From: Massilia sp. YIM B02763
GTDB taxonomy: Bacteria > Pseudomonadota > Gammaproteobacteria > Burkholderiales > Burkholderiaceae_D
Assembly: GCF_030412015.1 (NCBI RefSeq)
Contig: NZ_JASNRD010000026.1
Span: 1-50,824, forward strand
Reading direction: 5' to 3'
DNA: 50,824 nucleotides
Part shown: piece after piece, positions 17,162 to 25,783 of the stretch
Numbering within the stretch: position 1 is the stretch's first letter
How the letters are laid out: the number at the start of each line of letters is the position of its first letter
Position numbers and translations under genes: made by a program
The notes under the pieces: generated by a model
Database searches by the model: none
The model's input: the letters and a program-made list of their open reading frames with translations, nothing else
What the model was told of the DNA's origin: nothing

Positions 17162-20100
17162 GCTTTCAAATTACGTAACAGTGCGTCGTCAGTTCTTGAG
17201 GTCGGTTCGATTGGATTCCGATATGGGACGCGATGATGCGATGCAGGGCTACATCTTGCAGGCGTCTGCACAATCGGTGCTTGAGGCAACTGCGAACCAT
17301 TTCTTAACTTCTCAGCAGCGTGCATTTACCTGGACCGGTCCTTATGGGGGAGGCAAGTCTTCGCTTGCACTTGCGTTTGCATCGTTAGTGGGGGGGAGTG
17401 ATTCCTTAAGAAAAGCCGCCCGATCATCGTTAGGCGTTCGTAGCGGCAGCCCCTTATACAATGCCTTCTGCACCAAAGAGAAGTGGGCTGTTTTACCGGT
17501 CGTCGGGAAGCGTGTTCCGATTACAGATGAGATCGGAGTGGCAATTGACACTTACCTCCCTGGCGTGCGCGGGCGGAAGCCGCAGATTGCTGGCCGGAGA
17601 GATGTGATTGCGGAGTTAGTGCGGGCAGCAGAAGCCAAAACAGAATTCGGCGGCATTGTACTTATCGTCGACGAACTGGGGAAGTTTCTTGAGCATGCAG
17701 CGCATTCGGGGGAGGATGTCGGTTTCTATCAAGACCTCGCCGAAGCGGCTAGTCGGTGTAAGGGGAACTTAATTGTAATTGGGATATTGCATCAGGCGTT
17801 TGAGCAATATGCGTCTCGATTGGGACCGCTTATTCAGCAAGAATGGGCAAAGGTGCAAGGACGATATGTTGACATTCCACTAGTCGCTGGATCGGACGAG
17901 GTAGTGGCCTTGATTGGGCGTGCCTTGGAAGTGAGCATTGAGCATGCTCCTTCGATAGAGGTCGCAAACAAGGTAGCGAAAGTCATCAAGAAACGCCGAC
18001 CGAGCGCAGGCGCCGACATTGCTCCCTTAATGGATTCATGCTGGCCGCTCCATCCGGTAACTGCTGCGTTGTTAGGTCCTGCCTCTCGTAAGCGTTTCGG
18101 GCAAAACGAACGAAGCGTTTTCAGCTTCTTAGCCTCCGCGGAACCGGTGGGATTTACCGAGATTTTGGCCGGGCTTGAGGCTTCAGCATCGAGCTATTAT
18201 TGGCCGTTCCAATTCTGGGACTATTTGCGCACAAATTTTGAGCCCGCTATTGCGTCGTCGTCGGATAGTCATCGCTGGGCTCTTTGCGAAGAGGCGATCG
18301 AACGGACAGAGGCGCGCTTTTCACGCCTCCATGTTGAGATAGTCAAGACAATCGGTCTTATCGAGCTGTTACGTAACGGCACTGGGCTGGCAGCTGAGCT
18401 TGATCTCTTGAAAGTCAGTGTGCGAGCGACCGATGCAAAAAATGTAGAGGACGCCCTAAATGAACTCACTGCCGCATCGATACTGATTTTTAGAAAGCAC
18501 CTGGATGCATATGGCGTTTATGCAGGCAGCGATTTCGATATAGAGGCAGCTCTTAGAAATGCAAAAGCGCAATTGGGGACGGCAGATATTGCGCGGCTTG
18601 GCGAGCTCGTAGAGCTCGGGCCTGTAACGGCCCGCCGTCACTACTGGAACACTGGTGCTATGCGGTGGTTCTCCCGTAACGTGATCTACGCTCAACAAGT
18701 CGAAAGTTATGTGGCGAAGTTCGCGCCATCGGGAAGCCAATGTGGTGAATTTTTGCTGGTATTGTCTGATCAACACCACGCCCCACAAAGTCGAGATGGG
18801 ACGGCCGCGTCAATTAAGAAACCTGTTCAATTTGGCGAGAGTAACGGCATCACAATTGGTGTCCCAACAAACTCGCCGCGTATTGAAGACCTCATTCAAG
18901 AGCTTGCTGCGTTAGAGTTTGTCCGAAAAAATAGCCAACAATTGGACGGGGATGATATCGCAATGCGCGAGGTCACGGCACGTCTTCAAGTAACCAAGGC
19001 TATGCTTTCAGATGAGCTGCGCGATGGCTTCCAAAATGCGGTGTGGCACTATGAGGTCAGCGGTAAGACGCACAAGCGAGTAAGCAAAGAAGGTTTGTCC
19101 CACCTTGCATCCGAAATTGCTGACACTGTATTTTGTTGCTCGCCAGTTGTGCATAGCGAGTTAATTAATCGCGATTCGATATCTAGCAATGCTGCCAAAG
19201 CTCAGAAAGAGCTACTGCATGCGATGCTGACTGCATCGTCTCAACCTAACCTCGGTTACACATCGTTTTCTGCCGATGCTGGGCTTTATCACACAGTTGT
19301 AAAGGCAGTCGGATTGCACAGAGAAATTTCCGGTACGTGGAAATTTGCCGACCCTGCTGAAACGTCTCGGAGCGGCTCCATGAAAGAGCTATGGAACGCT
19401 GCGGAGCAACTTGTTTTCAACTCTACGCAACTAATTCGGCTCGACACGCTCTATGCGGAGTGGCGGCGCCGGCCATTTGGCGTGAAGTCTGGGCTTATGC
19501 CGATTTTTGCACTTGCCTTCTTTATGGCAAATCGTCATCAGTTAGCGCTGTATGTGGAGGGTATGTTCACGCCCGATGTTAACGAAGCTCATATTGACGA
19601 ATGGCTGCAAGATCCTACAAGGATCTCATGGAGGTTTGTTCGTATTGAGGGCGATGACAGGGAAATGCTGAAAGCGTTGGCTGCTGCCTTAACGAAAAGA
19701 CTGGGGCATCAAGTTGCAACGGATGTGCTGGACTCTGCGCGCGCCCTGGTTTCGATGGTCTATCAGTTACCACCTTGGGCACGGCGCACGATGCTTGTCT
19801 CTAAGGAGGCTCAAGATGTACGGCGATTACTGCTCAACGCAACCGACCCCCACAAAGTTTTGTTTGCTGATCTGCCCCTTGTCCTGCAGACCAGAAGCCC
19901 TTTGCAACTTGCTCATCAGATTGCTGAAATCGCTGGTGAGCTTACAGATATATTTGGAAGCCGATTGCGCAAAGTTGAGGTGCGATTGATCGATGCACTC
20001 GACTGCGACGGCAACCTCAACGCATTGAATGCGCGCGCGGCCGCAGTATCTGGAATTGGTTCCGATTTTAAGTTGGACGCTTTCTCTTCGAGGCTTTCCC

Positions 20101-20489
20101 AATTTAAGGGGACTCAGGCCGATATCGAAGGACTTTTGATGCTCGCGATCGGAAAGTCCACGAAGGATTGGAGCGACCCGGATATCGATGCAGGGGAGAT
20201 GCAATTACTTACATGGGCGATGGAATTCCGCCGACTTGAATCACTCGCTCAAGTTCGCGGACGACCTGCGAATCGCAGGGCGATCGGTGTTGTATTTGCT
20301 TCGAAACGAACAGTGACGGGAACGTTTGATGTCTCAGAAAATGACTCTGTCGTCGTGAAAGAATTGGCCAGCGAACTGCTTGCGCAAGTGAGCACTGGAA
20401 GAATGAAACGTGAAGTCCTCTTGGCGGCGATCGCAGAAGTAGGCGCAAGTTTGTTTGAGCAAAGTACAGAATTGAAAGAGGTGGAGTAA
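17151..20489 (+). CDS. sspC: SspC-like large P-loop ATPase
   Basis: A 1112-residue protein with Walker A GPYGGGKS at residues 63-70 and Walker B LIVDELGKF with D174 and E175. The rest is long, mostly helical, and lacks a motif I can name. An ATPase of this size between a DUF4007 gene and a PAPS-reductase-like gene fits SspC, which drives DNA handling during backbone sulfur modification. BrxC-like ATPases of BREX share the general look, but no pglZ or methyltransferase is present. Its start overlaps sspB by 11 bases and its stop shares a base with the sspD start (TAATG), so the three are translationally coupled. Confidence 0.82.
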   Translation: MSNRLSNYVTVRRQFLRSVRLDSDMGRDDAMQGYILQASAQSVLEATANHFLTSQQRAFTWTGPYGGGKSSLALAFASLVGGSDSLRKAARSSLGVRSGSPLYNAFCTKEKWAVLPVVGKRVPITDEIGVAIDTYLPGVRGRKPQIAGRRDVIAELVRAAEAKTEFGGIVLIVDELGKFLEHAAHSGEDVGFYQDLAEAASRCKGNLIVIGILHQAFEQYASRLGPLIQQEWAKVQGRYVDIPLVAGSDEVVALIGRALEVSIEHAPSIEVANKVAKVIKKRRPSAGADIAPLMDSCWPLHPVTAALLGPASRKRFGQNERSVFSFLASAEPVGFTEILAGLEASASSYYWPFQFWDYLRTNFEPAIASSSDSHRWALCEEAIERTEARFSRLHVEIVKTIGLIELLRNGTGLAAELDLLKVSVRATDAKNVEDALNELTAASILIFRKHLDAYGVYAGSDFDIEAALRNAKAQLGTADIARLGELVELGPVTARRHYWNTGAMRWFSRNVIYAQQVESYVAKFAPSGSQCGEFLLVLSDQHHAPQSRDGTAASIKKPVQFGESNGITIGVPTNSPRIEDLIQELAALEFVRKNSQQLDGDDIAMREVTARLQVTKAMLSDELRDGFQNAVWHYEVSGKTHKRVSKEGLSHLASEIADTVFCCSPVVHSELINRDSISSNAAKAQKELLHAMLTASSQPNLGYTSFSADAGLYHTVVKAVGLHREISGTWKFADPAETSRSGSMKELWNAAEQLVFNSTQLIRLDTLYAEWRRRPFGVKSGLMPIFALAFFMANRHQLALYVEGMFTPDVNEAHIDEWLQDPTRISWRFVRIEGDDREMLKALAAALTKRLGHQVATDVLDSARALVSMVYQLPPWARRTMLVSKEAQDVRRLLLNATDPHKVLFADLPLVLQTRSPLQLAHQIAEIAGELTDIFGSRLRKVEVRLIDALDCDGNLNALNARAAAVSGIGSDFKLDAFSSRLSQFKGTQADIEGLLMLAIGKSTKDWSDPDIDAGEMQLLTWAMEFRRLESLAQVRGRPANRRAIGVVFASKRTVTGTFDVSENDSVVVKELASELLAQVSTGRMKREVLLAAIAEVGASLFEQSTELKEVE

Positions 20490-21331
20490 TGGCTGAACAT
20501 CACGTCCTAGGGATCTCCGGCGGAAAGGATAGCGCAGCATTGGCGATCTTCATGCGTCAGCGATACCCTGACTTAAATATTCGCTACTTCTTTACTGATA
20601 CTGGAAAAGAGCTTCCAGAAGTCTACGACTTTCTTGCGAAGCTCGAAGGCTTTTTGGGCAAATCCATCGAAAGGCTCAATCCACACAGAGACTTCGACTT
20701 TTGGCTGCGTGAATATGGTCACTTTCTTCCGAGCCCGCAAACACGCTGGTGCACGCGCCAGCTAAAGCTCCTGCCCTTTAAGCATTGGGTTAGACCGTGG
20801 CTGGAAGCTGGAGATACAGTTCGTAGTTACGTCGCAATTCGTGCCGATGAGGATCATCGCGAAGGCTTGGTATCGCAGCACGACAATTTGGTTGTGGAAT
20901 TACCCTTTAGAGAGCATGGCGTCGATAAACGAGGTGTTTACGATCTATTGGATTCCTCAGGCGTAGGAATGCCCAAGTATTATGAGTGGCGCTCACGAAG
21001 CGGTTGTACCTTCTGCTTCTTCCAGCAGAAGATCGAATGGGTTAGGCTGAAGCGGGAGCATCCTAGTCGCTTTGACGAAGCGAAGCAGTATGAGAAAACA
21101 GCGCTGGAGCATGGTTCGCCGTTCACATGGACTCAACGTGAATCGCTAGAAGAGCTGGAGCGCCCGGAGCGAATGGCACAGATTGAGGCAGACTTCGAAA
21201 TTCGAAAGCAAAGAGAGTACGCGAAGATTCGTATCAATCCTTTGCGTCCGGAGATAGCTAGGCCACTGGAAATTGATGACCTGTATCTCGAAGATGAAGG
21301 CGGCGGATCATGTCTGATCTGCCATAAGTGA
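20489..21331 (+). CDS. sspD: SspD-like PAPS-reductase-family sulfur transfer protein
   Basis: A 280-residue protein with the PP-loop ATP pyrophosphatase motif SGGKDS at residues 10-15, as in PAPS reductase and DndC, which would activate the DNA backbone by adenylation before sulfur is added. Candidate iron-sulfur ligands are C173 and C176 (GCTFCFF) and C275 and C278 (SCLICHK at the very end), with another Cys, C88, in RWCTRQLK. A sulfur donor (cysteine desulfurase, SspA or IscS) is needed but not encoded in the island, so a housekeeping IscS probably serves. It is coupled to sspC; the next gene follows after 25 bases. Confidence 0.87.
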   Translation: MAEHHVLGISGGKDSAALAIFMRQRYPDLNIRYFFTDTGKELPEVYDFLAKLEGFLGKSIERLNPHRDFDFWLREYGHFLPSPQTRWCTRQLKLLPFKHWVRPWLEAGDTVRSYVAIRADEDHREGLVSQHDNLVVELPFREHGVDKRGVYDLLDSSGVGMPKYYEWRSRSGCTFCFFQQKIEWVRLKREHPSRFDEAKQYEKTALEHGSPFTWTQRESLEELERPERMAQIEADFEIRKQREYAKIRINPLRPEIARPLEIDDLYLEDEGGGSCLICHK

Positions 21332-21356
21332 CTTACATTATTCGCTTAGGAATATC

Positions 21357-23702
21357 ATGGCAAAAGGTTTCAGGATCGCCGCGAGAGCGCTACGCCAACT
21401 TGGCGGCGAACTCATTACATCCGATGATGTGGCTTTAAACGAGCTTATAAAAAATGCCTTCGATGCCCGCTCACCTCGAGTAAGTGTTTCAATCACGGCT
21501 ACTGCGGACATGGCGGCACTTTCCTTGCTCGAGGAGCAGCTACACAATGGTTCGATCGAGAACGCTCAAGCTATAGAACGCATCGAGAAAGCTGTTTCGT
21601 CGGCCCTTACGTTAGACGCTCGAGCCAAGCTTATCAAGAAATTGAATGAATACCTTGATGATAAGGATGGCTTCACACGATTCCTAAAAAAATTCTATGA
21701 ATCGCAGACGATCGTGATCCAAGATCGTGGTCGTGGCATGAGCAAGGATGACCTGGCTGATCGCTTCCTTGTAATCGGGACTCCAGGCAAGCTTTTAGAA
21801 AAGACCGAATCCGGCAAGTCGGATAGGCCAATCTTGGGCGAGAAGGGTATCGGACGTCTTTCCATGATGCGGCTTGGTCAACTGGCCACCATCCGATCAA
21901 AAACAAAAGACGGGAAGTGGCATGAGATCAAGTTTGATTGGAATAGATTCGACGACCCAGCACTGTTCCTTGATCAAGTTGAAGTAGAAGTCGACGAGGC
22001 TACGACTGAGCCTGATCTTCCTCATGGGACCGAAATTGTTATAAGTCGGTTGAATGCGAACTGGACACCTGAAAAGGTCAGTGCTTTTATCAACAAGTAT
22101 ATTCGCAGGCTACAAGATCCATTCTTAGTGGATAAGTTGCCTTATCCGATCGATATCCGCCTCAACGAAAAACGACAATCTATCGCGTCGTTGCCAGACT
22201 GGTTAAAAGGTTGCGCGCAATTTAAAGCGTCTATTCGTTTTGATCCTAGCGGGCTGGACGGAACTGAGCAAGTGTTTCGACGTGAGCTTGTATGGCATGG
22301 GACTACAACCCCGGAAATTCGCAGTTGGGAGCTAAGTGAGCTCACTAGGCAACTAGGTGTTCCTGCCAGTCTATTCAAAAGCCTAGGAAGATTTGAGGCA
22401 AACTGTCTGTGGTTTAACCGCCAAAGGTTGGCAGGCAATGGTGTAGAACGCACACGCACAGAGATCGCGGACGAGCTAAATAATTGGTGCGGAGGTTTTA
22501 GCATCTATCGAGATAATTTCCGCGTAGGGAAAACTGGCGGAATGGATGACGACTGGCTTGAGTGGGATAGTACGGCCCTCAAAGCCAAAGGCTTCGCGCT
22601 GAACCGATACCAAACGGTTGGTAGTGTCGCTATCTCATCCACAACAAATCCTCGCTTGGTTGATGCTGCGAATCGCGAGCGCTTGATCTCCTGTCCGGAG
22701 CAGGAACTCCTCAAAAATTTGCTAGGCGAAGTAATTGTTCAGGACCTGCGCTCGCATATCTATGCAATTCGTGATGCGGAGGCGAAGCTGGCTATTGCTG
22801 AAGAGTCCACTGAAGTGTCCATGAAACGATCTGAGGACAGCCTCAAGAAAACCCTTTCAACGTTGGCCGAAATTAGTAAGACAATTCCGACTGAACACAA
22901 AGCCAAGGTGGCGGAAATCCGTGAGGCACTCCACGATCAAGTGGAATACGTAAAGACAATCAAAAACTCGCTAAACATGGCTCGCGAAACCAAGGTCGAA
23001 ATCTTGGAGCTCGCGAACATCGGCCTTGTAGTTGAGATTGTAATTCATGAATTGAGTCGTCTAACTGAACGAACAGGCGAATTGCTGTCAGACCTAAAAA
23101 CGAAAAAGAGCGATGCCGATATTCTAGGCGTGGTTGATAATCTTCGTTCACAAATTAACGCTACCAATAAACGCATTCGAACGGTTGACGTGATGAGTCC
23201 ATCTGGACGGCACAGGCGCGAACGCTACGACGCCGTTGCGCAAACTCAGGCAATTGTCGCAGGCTTCGCGAATCGATTTAAGCGACATAAGGTTGTGTGC
23301 TTAGTTAGCCTAGACGAACGCACCGATGAACTGGGTGAACTGAACGTTTACATGGTTAGAGGGTTGATCGCTCAAGTGCTAGAAAATCTACTAAGCAATT
23401 CAGTTTATTGGTTACAGCAGGGGTTGCGTGAAGGGGACAGCCAACGAACGATACGCATTGAAATCGACTCGAAAGCACTCTGCATAAACGTTTCCGACAA
23501 TGGTCCAGGTATTGATCCTAGAAATGCCAGGGATGTCTTTATGCCATACTATTCGACGCGCAAAAAAGGCAAAGGGCTCGGTCTCTATATCTCTAGAGAG
23601 CTGGTTGACTATCACGGCGGTCAGCTATATCTGGACGCATCTGAAGATACAGATGGTCGTCTGCGTACATTCGTAATCGAGTTGCCAAAAGAGGAAAAAT
23701 AA
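21357..23702 (+). CDS. Dual GHKL ATPase protein with histidine-kinase-like core
   Basis: A 781-residue protein with two GHKL ATP-binding sites. The first, at the N-terminus, is Hsp90/MORC-like: N box NELIKNAFDA (28-37), DRGRGM (123-128), and GEKGIGR (161-167). The second, at the C-terminus, is of histidine-kinase type: ENLLSN (676-681), DNGPG (714-718) and GKGLGL (738-743). Before it lies a helical segment with an H-box-like IVIHELSR, giving H564-E565. So it may be a real or fossil kinase that passes phosphate to the receiver protein encoded next, whose start overlaps its stop. It is probably the ATPase of the restriction half of an sspBCD-sspFGH-like system; the exact letter is not assigned. 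Confidence 0.8.
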   Translation: MAKGFRIAARALRQLGGELITSDDVALNELIKNAFDARSPRVSVSITATADMAALSLLEEQLHNGSIENAQAIERIEKAVSSALTLDARAKLIKKLNEYLDDKDGFTRFLKKFYESQTIVIQDRGRGMSKDDLADRFLVIGTPGKLLEKTESGKSDRPILGEKGIGRLSMMRLGQLATIRSKTKDGKWHEIKFDWNRFDDPALFLDQVEVEVDEATTEPDLPHGTEIVISRLNANWTPEKVSAFINKYIRRLQDPFLVDKLPYPIDIRLNEKRQSIASLPDWLKGCAQFKASIRFDPSGLDGTEQVFRRELVWHGTTTPEIRSWELSELTRQLGVPASLFKSLGRFEANCLWFNRQRLAGNGVERTRTEIADELNNWCGGFSIYRDNFRVGKTGGMDDDWLEWDSTALKAKGFALNRYQTVGSVAISSTTNPRLVDAANRERLISCPEQELLKNLLGEVIVQDLRSHIYAIRDAEAKLAIAEESTEVSMKRSEDSLKKTLSTLAEISKTIPTEHKAKVAEIREALHDQVEYVKTIKNSLNMARETKVEILELANIGLVVEIVIHELSRLTERTGELLSDLKTKKSDADILGVVDNLRSQINATNKRIRTVDVMSPSGRHRRERYDAVAQTQAIVAGFANRFKRHKVVCLVSLDERTDELGELNVYMVRGLIAQVLENLLSNSVYWLQQGLREGDSQRTIRIEIDSKALCINVSDNGPGIDPRNARDVFMPYYSTRKKGKGLGLYISRELVDYHGGQLYLDASEDTDGRLRTFVIELPKEEK

Positions 23703-25717
23703 TGACAACAAAGATGGACCAAGCCCAAGCTAGTGAGGCGGCACTTCAAGCACAACTGACAGGTGCGGCACACGCTGAGGTCGCGCAAGTTGCCGCTGCC
23801 GAGCAAAGCGTGCCGGAACAAAAGATCCGGATACTTGTTGTGGATGACGAGCTTTTCGGCATGAATCAGAGCCATCTAACAGATGAATTTAAGCAAGTTT
23901 TAGGTGACGTCAGTAGCCCAGAAGTCGAGGAAATTTGGGCATACGCTATGAAGCTTTGCGGTCGTCCCGCGTTAGAAGAGGCGCCTAAGGATGCAGCTGC
24001 GTTCCTCACATCTGATGAGCTAGTCCGTCAGGTTTTACTGCATCCCACTTTCATCGCAGAAGTTCAAGAACCTACGAAGAGTGCTTTGCAGTTTTTCCAC
24101 GAACGAGCTGCCAAAGTTGCCACGTTGCGTAATACTATTGAAGAAGCTTTTCCCGAACAGAAGGCGGAAATCACCTGGCTTGGTGCTAGGCCGAGCGCAC
24201 CCGAAGAACTTTTTCAGTATGACTTATTGATACTGGATCTCGTATTAGGTTCCTCGGCATCGGCAGTTGATGAGCTTGTAAAGTATCTGGCGGCGTTAGG
24301 GCGAGATGCGTACCCGCGCCCTGTACCATGTGTGGTAGTAATGTCGAGCCATAGGGAACTGGTGGATTATCAGATCCAGTTCAGCACGAAATCCAACATC
24401 AGTGCCGCAGGCCTTCTGATTCTTCCAAAAGGAAAGATTGAGAAAGCCGAATTTGGGGCAGAAGGAATGTTGCTTAGCTACCGGCAGCTGGAACGGCAAC
24501 GTGATGTCGCGCAACAAATGCGGGTGTTTATGCGCGCATGGACTGATGCTTTGGAAGCAGGAAAGAACAAGGCGGCTGAGGCATTGTGGAACTTAGACGC
24601 TGCCGCTATGCAAGAGATTCACCTCGTTGCGCATAATGATAACGACCCCTATGATGAATTTTTAAATGCGCTAATCTCGCGCGAGTATTTGTGGCATGTC
24701 GAATCTGTTCAGGCAGTCGCTGATGCCATCAAAGCACTGGATGAGTGCTTTCAAGCCCAGTTGGTACGTCCAGATCCCAAAAAGCCGGCAGCTATTCGGC
24801 AGCGGTTCATCGCTCCGTTCGTAGAGCCAAAGCATGGTCGAGAATTAGTCTCCCATTTTACGTGGACTGGAATGCCCCTTCCTCAGAGTCTTAGCAAGGT
24901 GGATCTCCCGACTGCGACCAAGGAGTTTAGTAGCTTGGTTCCTTTCGGCGGGTTGTTGGCGCCGCCGAATCTTGCACTTAACACAGAATGCCTCGTTCAC
25001 ATTACACAGCAGTGTGATCTCAATCAGCAGCGAGATGGACAGTCGGTACTCTTTGCAGTCGCCAAGGCAAAACCAGTGAAGAATCACTCAATTGATGTTT
25101 ATAAAGAAGAGCTGGTAGCACGTGGGCTAACTATTCAAGGAAAAGAGTGGGATTTCGTACTCGAGAAAGGAAGGCAGATTTCCGTTCCTACGAAGACTTT
25201 CGTTCGATGGGCAAAGCGCAACGGATTACAAGTCTGCGGGCGGTTACGTCATGATATTGCGATGCATTTTCTGCTCGCTACTACCAACAATATGACGCGG
25301 TGGGCGTCCCAAAAAGTTGATCATATTATGACTCTTGACGTGAAGCTCTATTTGCACGGCAAGAAATTTGAAAACGGTCACGTAGTGTTAAAAGATTCTG
25401 AGACTGGCGAGCCACTCGTCGTTTCGATGGCAAAGACGAACTCAAATACATTTTATTTCAGAGACACCACGAGCATCCGAATCGCTCTTTGGCTTGCTCA
25501 AGAGTCTGCAAAGCACTATGACATGTCTGGGGTGTCCACGGAAGTAGTGTGTAACAAACTCAGCATTCCACAGAAGAGCGGCGCGTGCCTTGAAAAGTTC
25601 ATCGATTTGAAGGTAAAGGATGTCCTTCCTGAAAATCTTAAGGAGCTACTTAAAGCAGAAAAGGCCCCAGAGGGAAAAGTGGAGTTGGTTTGTGTGTTCA
25701 ATTCAGCCGAGTTGTAA
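23702..25717 (+). CDS. Receiver-domain protein with long insertion and unknown C-terminal region
   Basis: A 671-residue protein. After an alanine-rich start (1-40) a response-regulator receiver fold is readable: acidic pair D48-D49 in ILVVDDE, phosphoacceptor candidate D179 in LLILDLVLG, S215/S216 in VVVMSSH, and K243 in LPKGK. In ordinary receivers the first and phospho-acid sites are about 45 residues apart; here about 130, so roughly 80 residues are inserted (51-165). The 430-residue C-terminal part holds a conserved-looking HITQQCDL segment (about 437-444) and no DNA-binding motif I know. It is coupled to the preceding kinase-like gene, whose phosphate or allosteric partner it probably is. 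Confidence 0.72.
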   Translation: MTTKMDQAQASEAALQAQLTGAAHAEVAQVAAAEQSVPEQKIRILVVDDELFGMNQSHLTDEFKQVLGDVSSPEVEEIWAYAMKLCGRPALEEAPKDAAAFLTSDELVRQVLLHPTFIAEVQEPTKSALQFFHERAAKVATLRNTIEEAFPEQKAEITWLGARPSAPEELFQYDLLILDLVLGSSASAVDELVKYLAALGRDAYPRPVPCVVVMSSHRELVDYQIQFSTKSNISAAGLLILPKGKIEKAEFGAEGMLLSYRQLERQRDVAQQMRVFMRAWTDALEAGKNKAAEALWNLDAAAMQEIHLVAHNDNDPYDEFLNALISREYLWHVESVQAVADAIKALDECFQAQLVRPDPKKPAAIRQRFIAPFVEPKHGRELVSHFTWTGMPLPQSLSKVDLPTATKEFSSLVPFGGLLAPPNLALNTECLVHITQQCDLNQQRDGQSVLFAVAKAKPVKNHSIDVYKEELVARGLTIQGKEWDFVLEKGRQISVPTKTFVRWAKRNGLQVCGRLRHDIAMHFLLATTNNMTRWASQKVDHIMTLDVKLYLHGKKFENGHVVLKDSETGEPLVVSMAKTNSNTFYFRDTTSIRIALWLAQESAKHYDMSGVSTEVVCNKLSIPQKSGACLEKFIDLKVKDVLPENLKELLKAEKAPEGKVELVCVFNSAEL

Positions 25718-25754
25718 CCACTTGCGTCACCGCTAACGTCAGACAACAACGTAT

Positions 25755-25777
25755 AGTGCCGCCTCTCGGGCGGTACT
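25755..25777 (+). promoter_or_regulatory. Hairpin immediately upstream of the HNH gene start
   Basis: A nine-base-pair stem (AGTGCCGCC with GGCGGTACT, one G-T pair) around a five-base loop ends six bases before the ATG at 25784. There is no T run, so it is not a normal terminator. It occupies the ribosome-binding region and could hold back translation of the nuclease. Confidence 0.5.
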
Positions 25778-25783
25778 CTAGTC

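Noticed and set aside
16223..21331. BREX or classical Dnd system
   Set aside because: No pglZ, methyltransferase, brxL, or dndB/dndD/dndE genes; DUF4007 with SspC/SspD-like genes is specific to the ssp arrangement.
25755..25777. Intrinsic terminator before the HNH gene
   Set aside because: The stem is not followed by a T run and the HNH gene begins six bases later.
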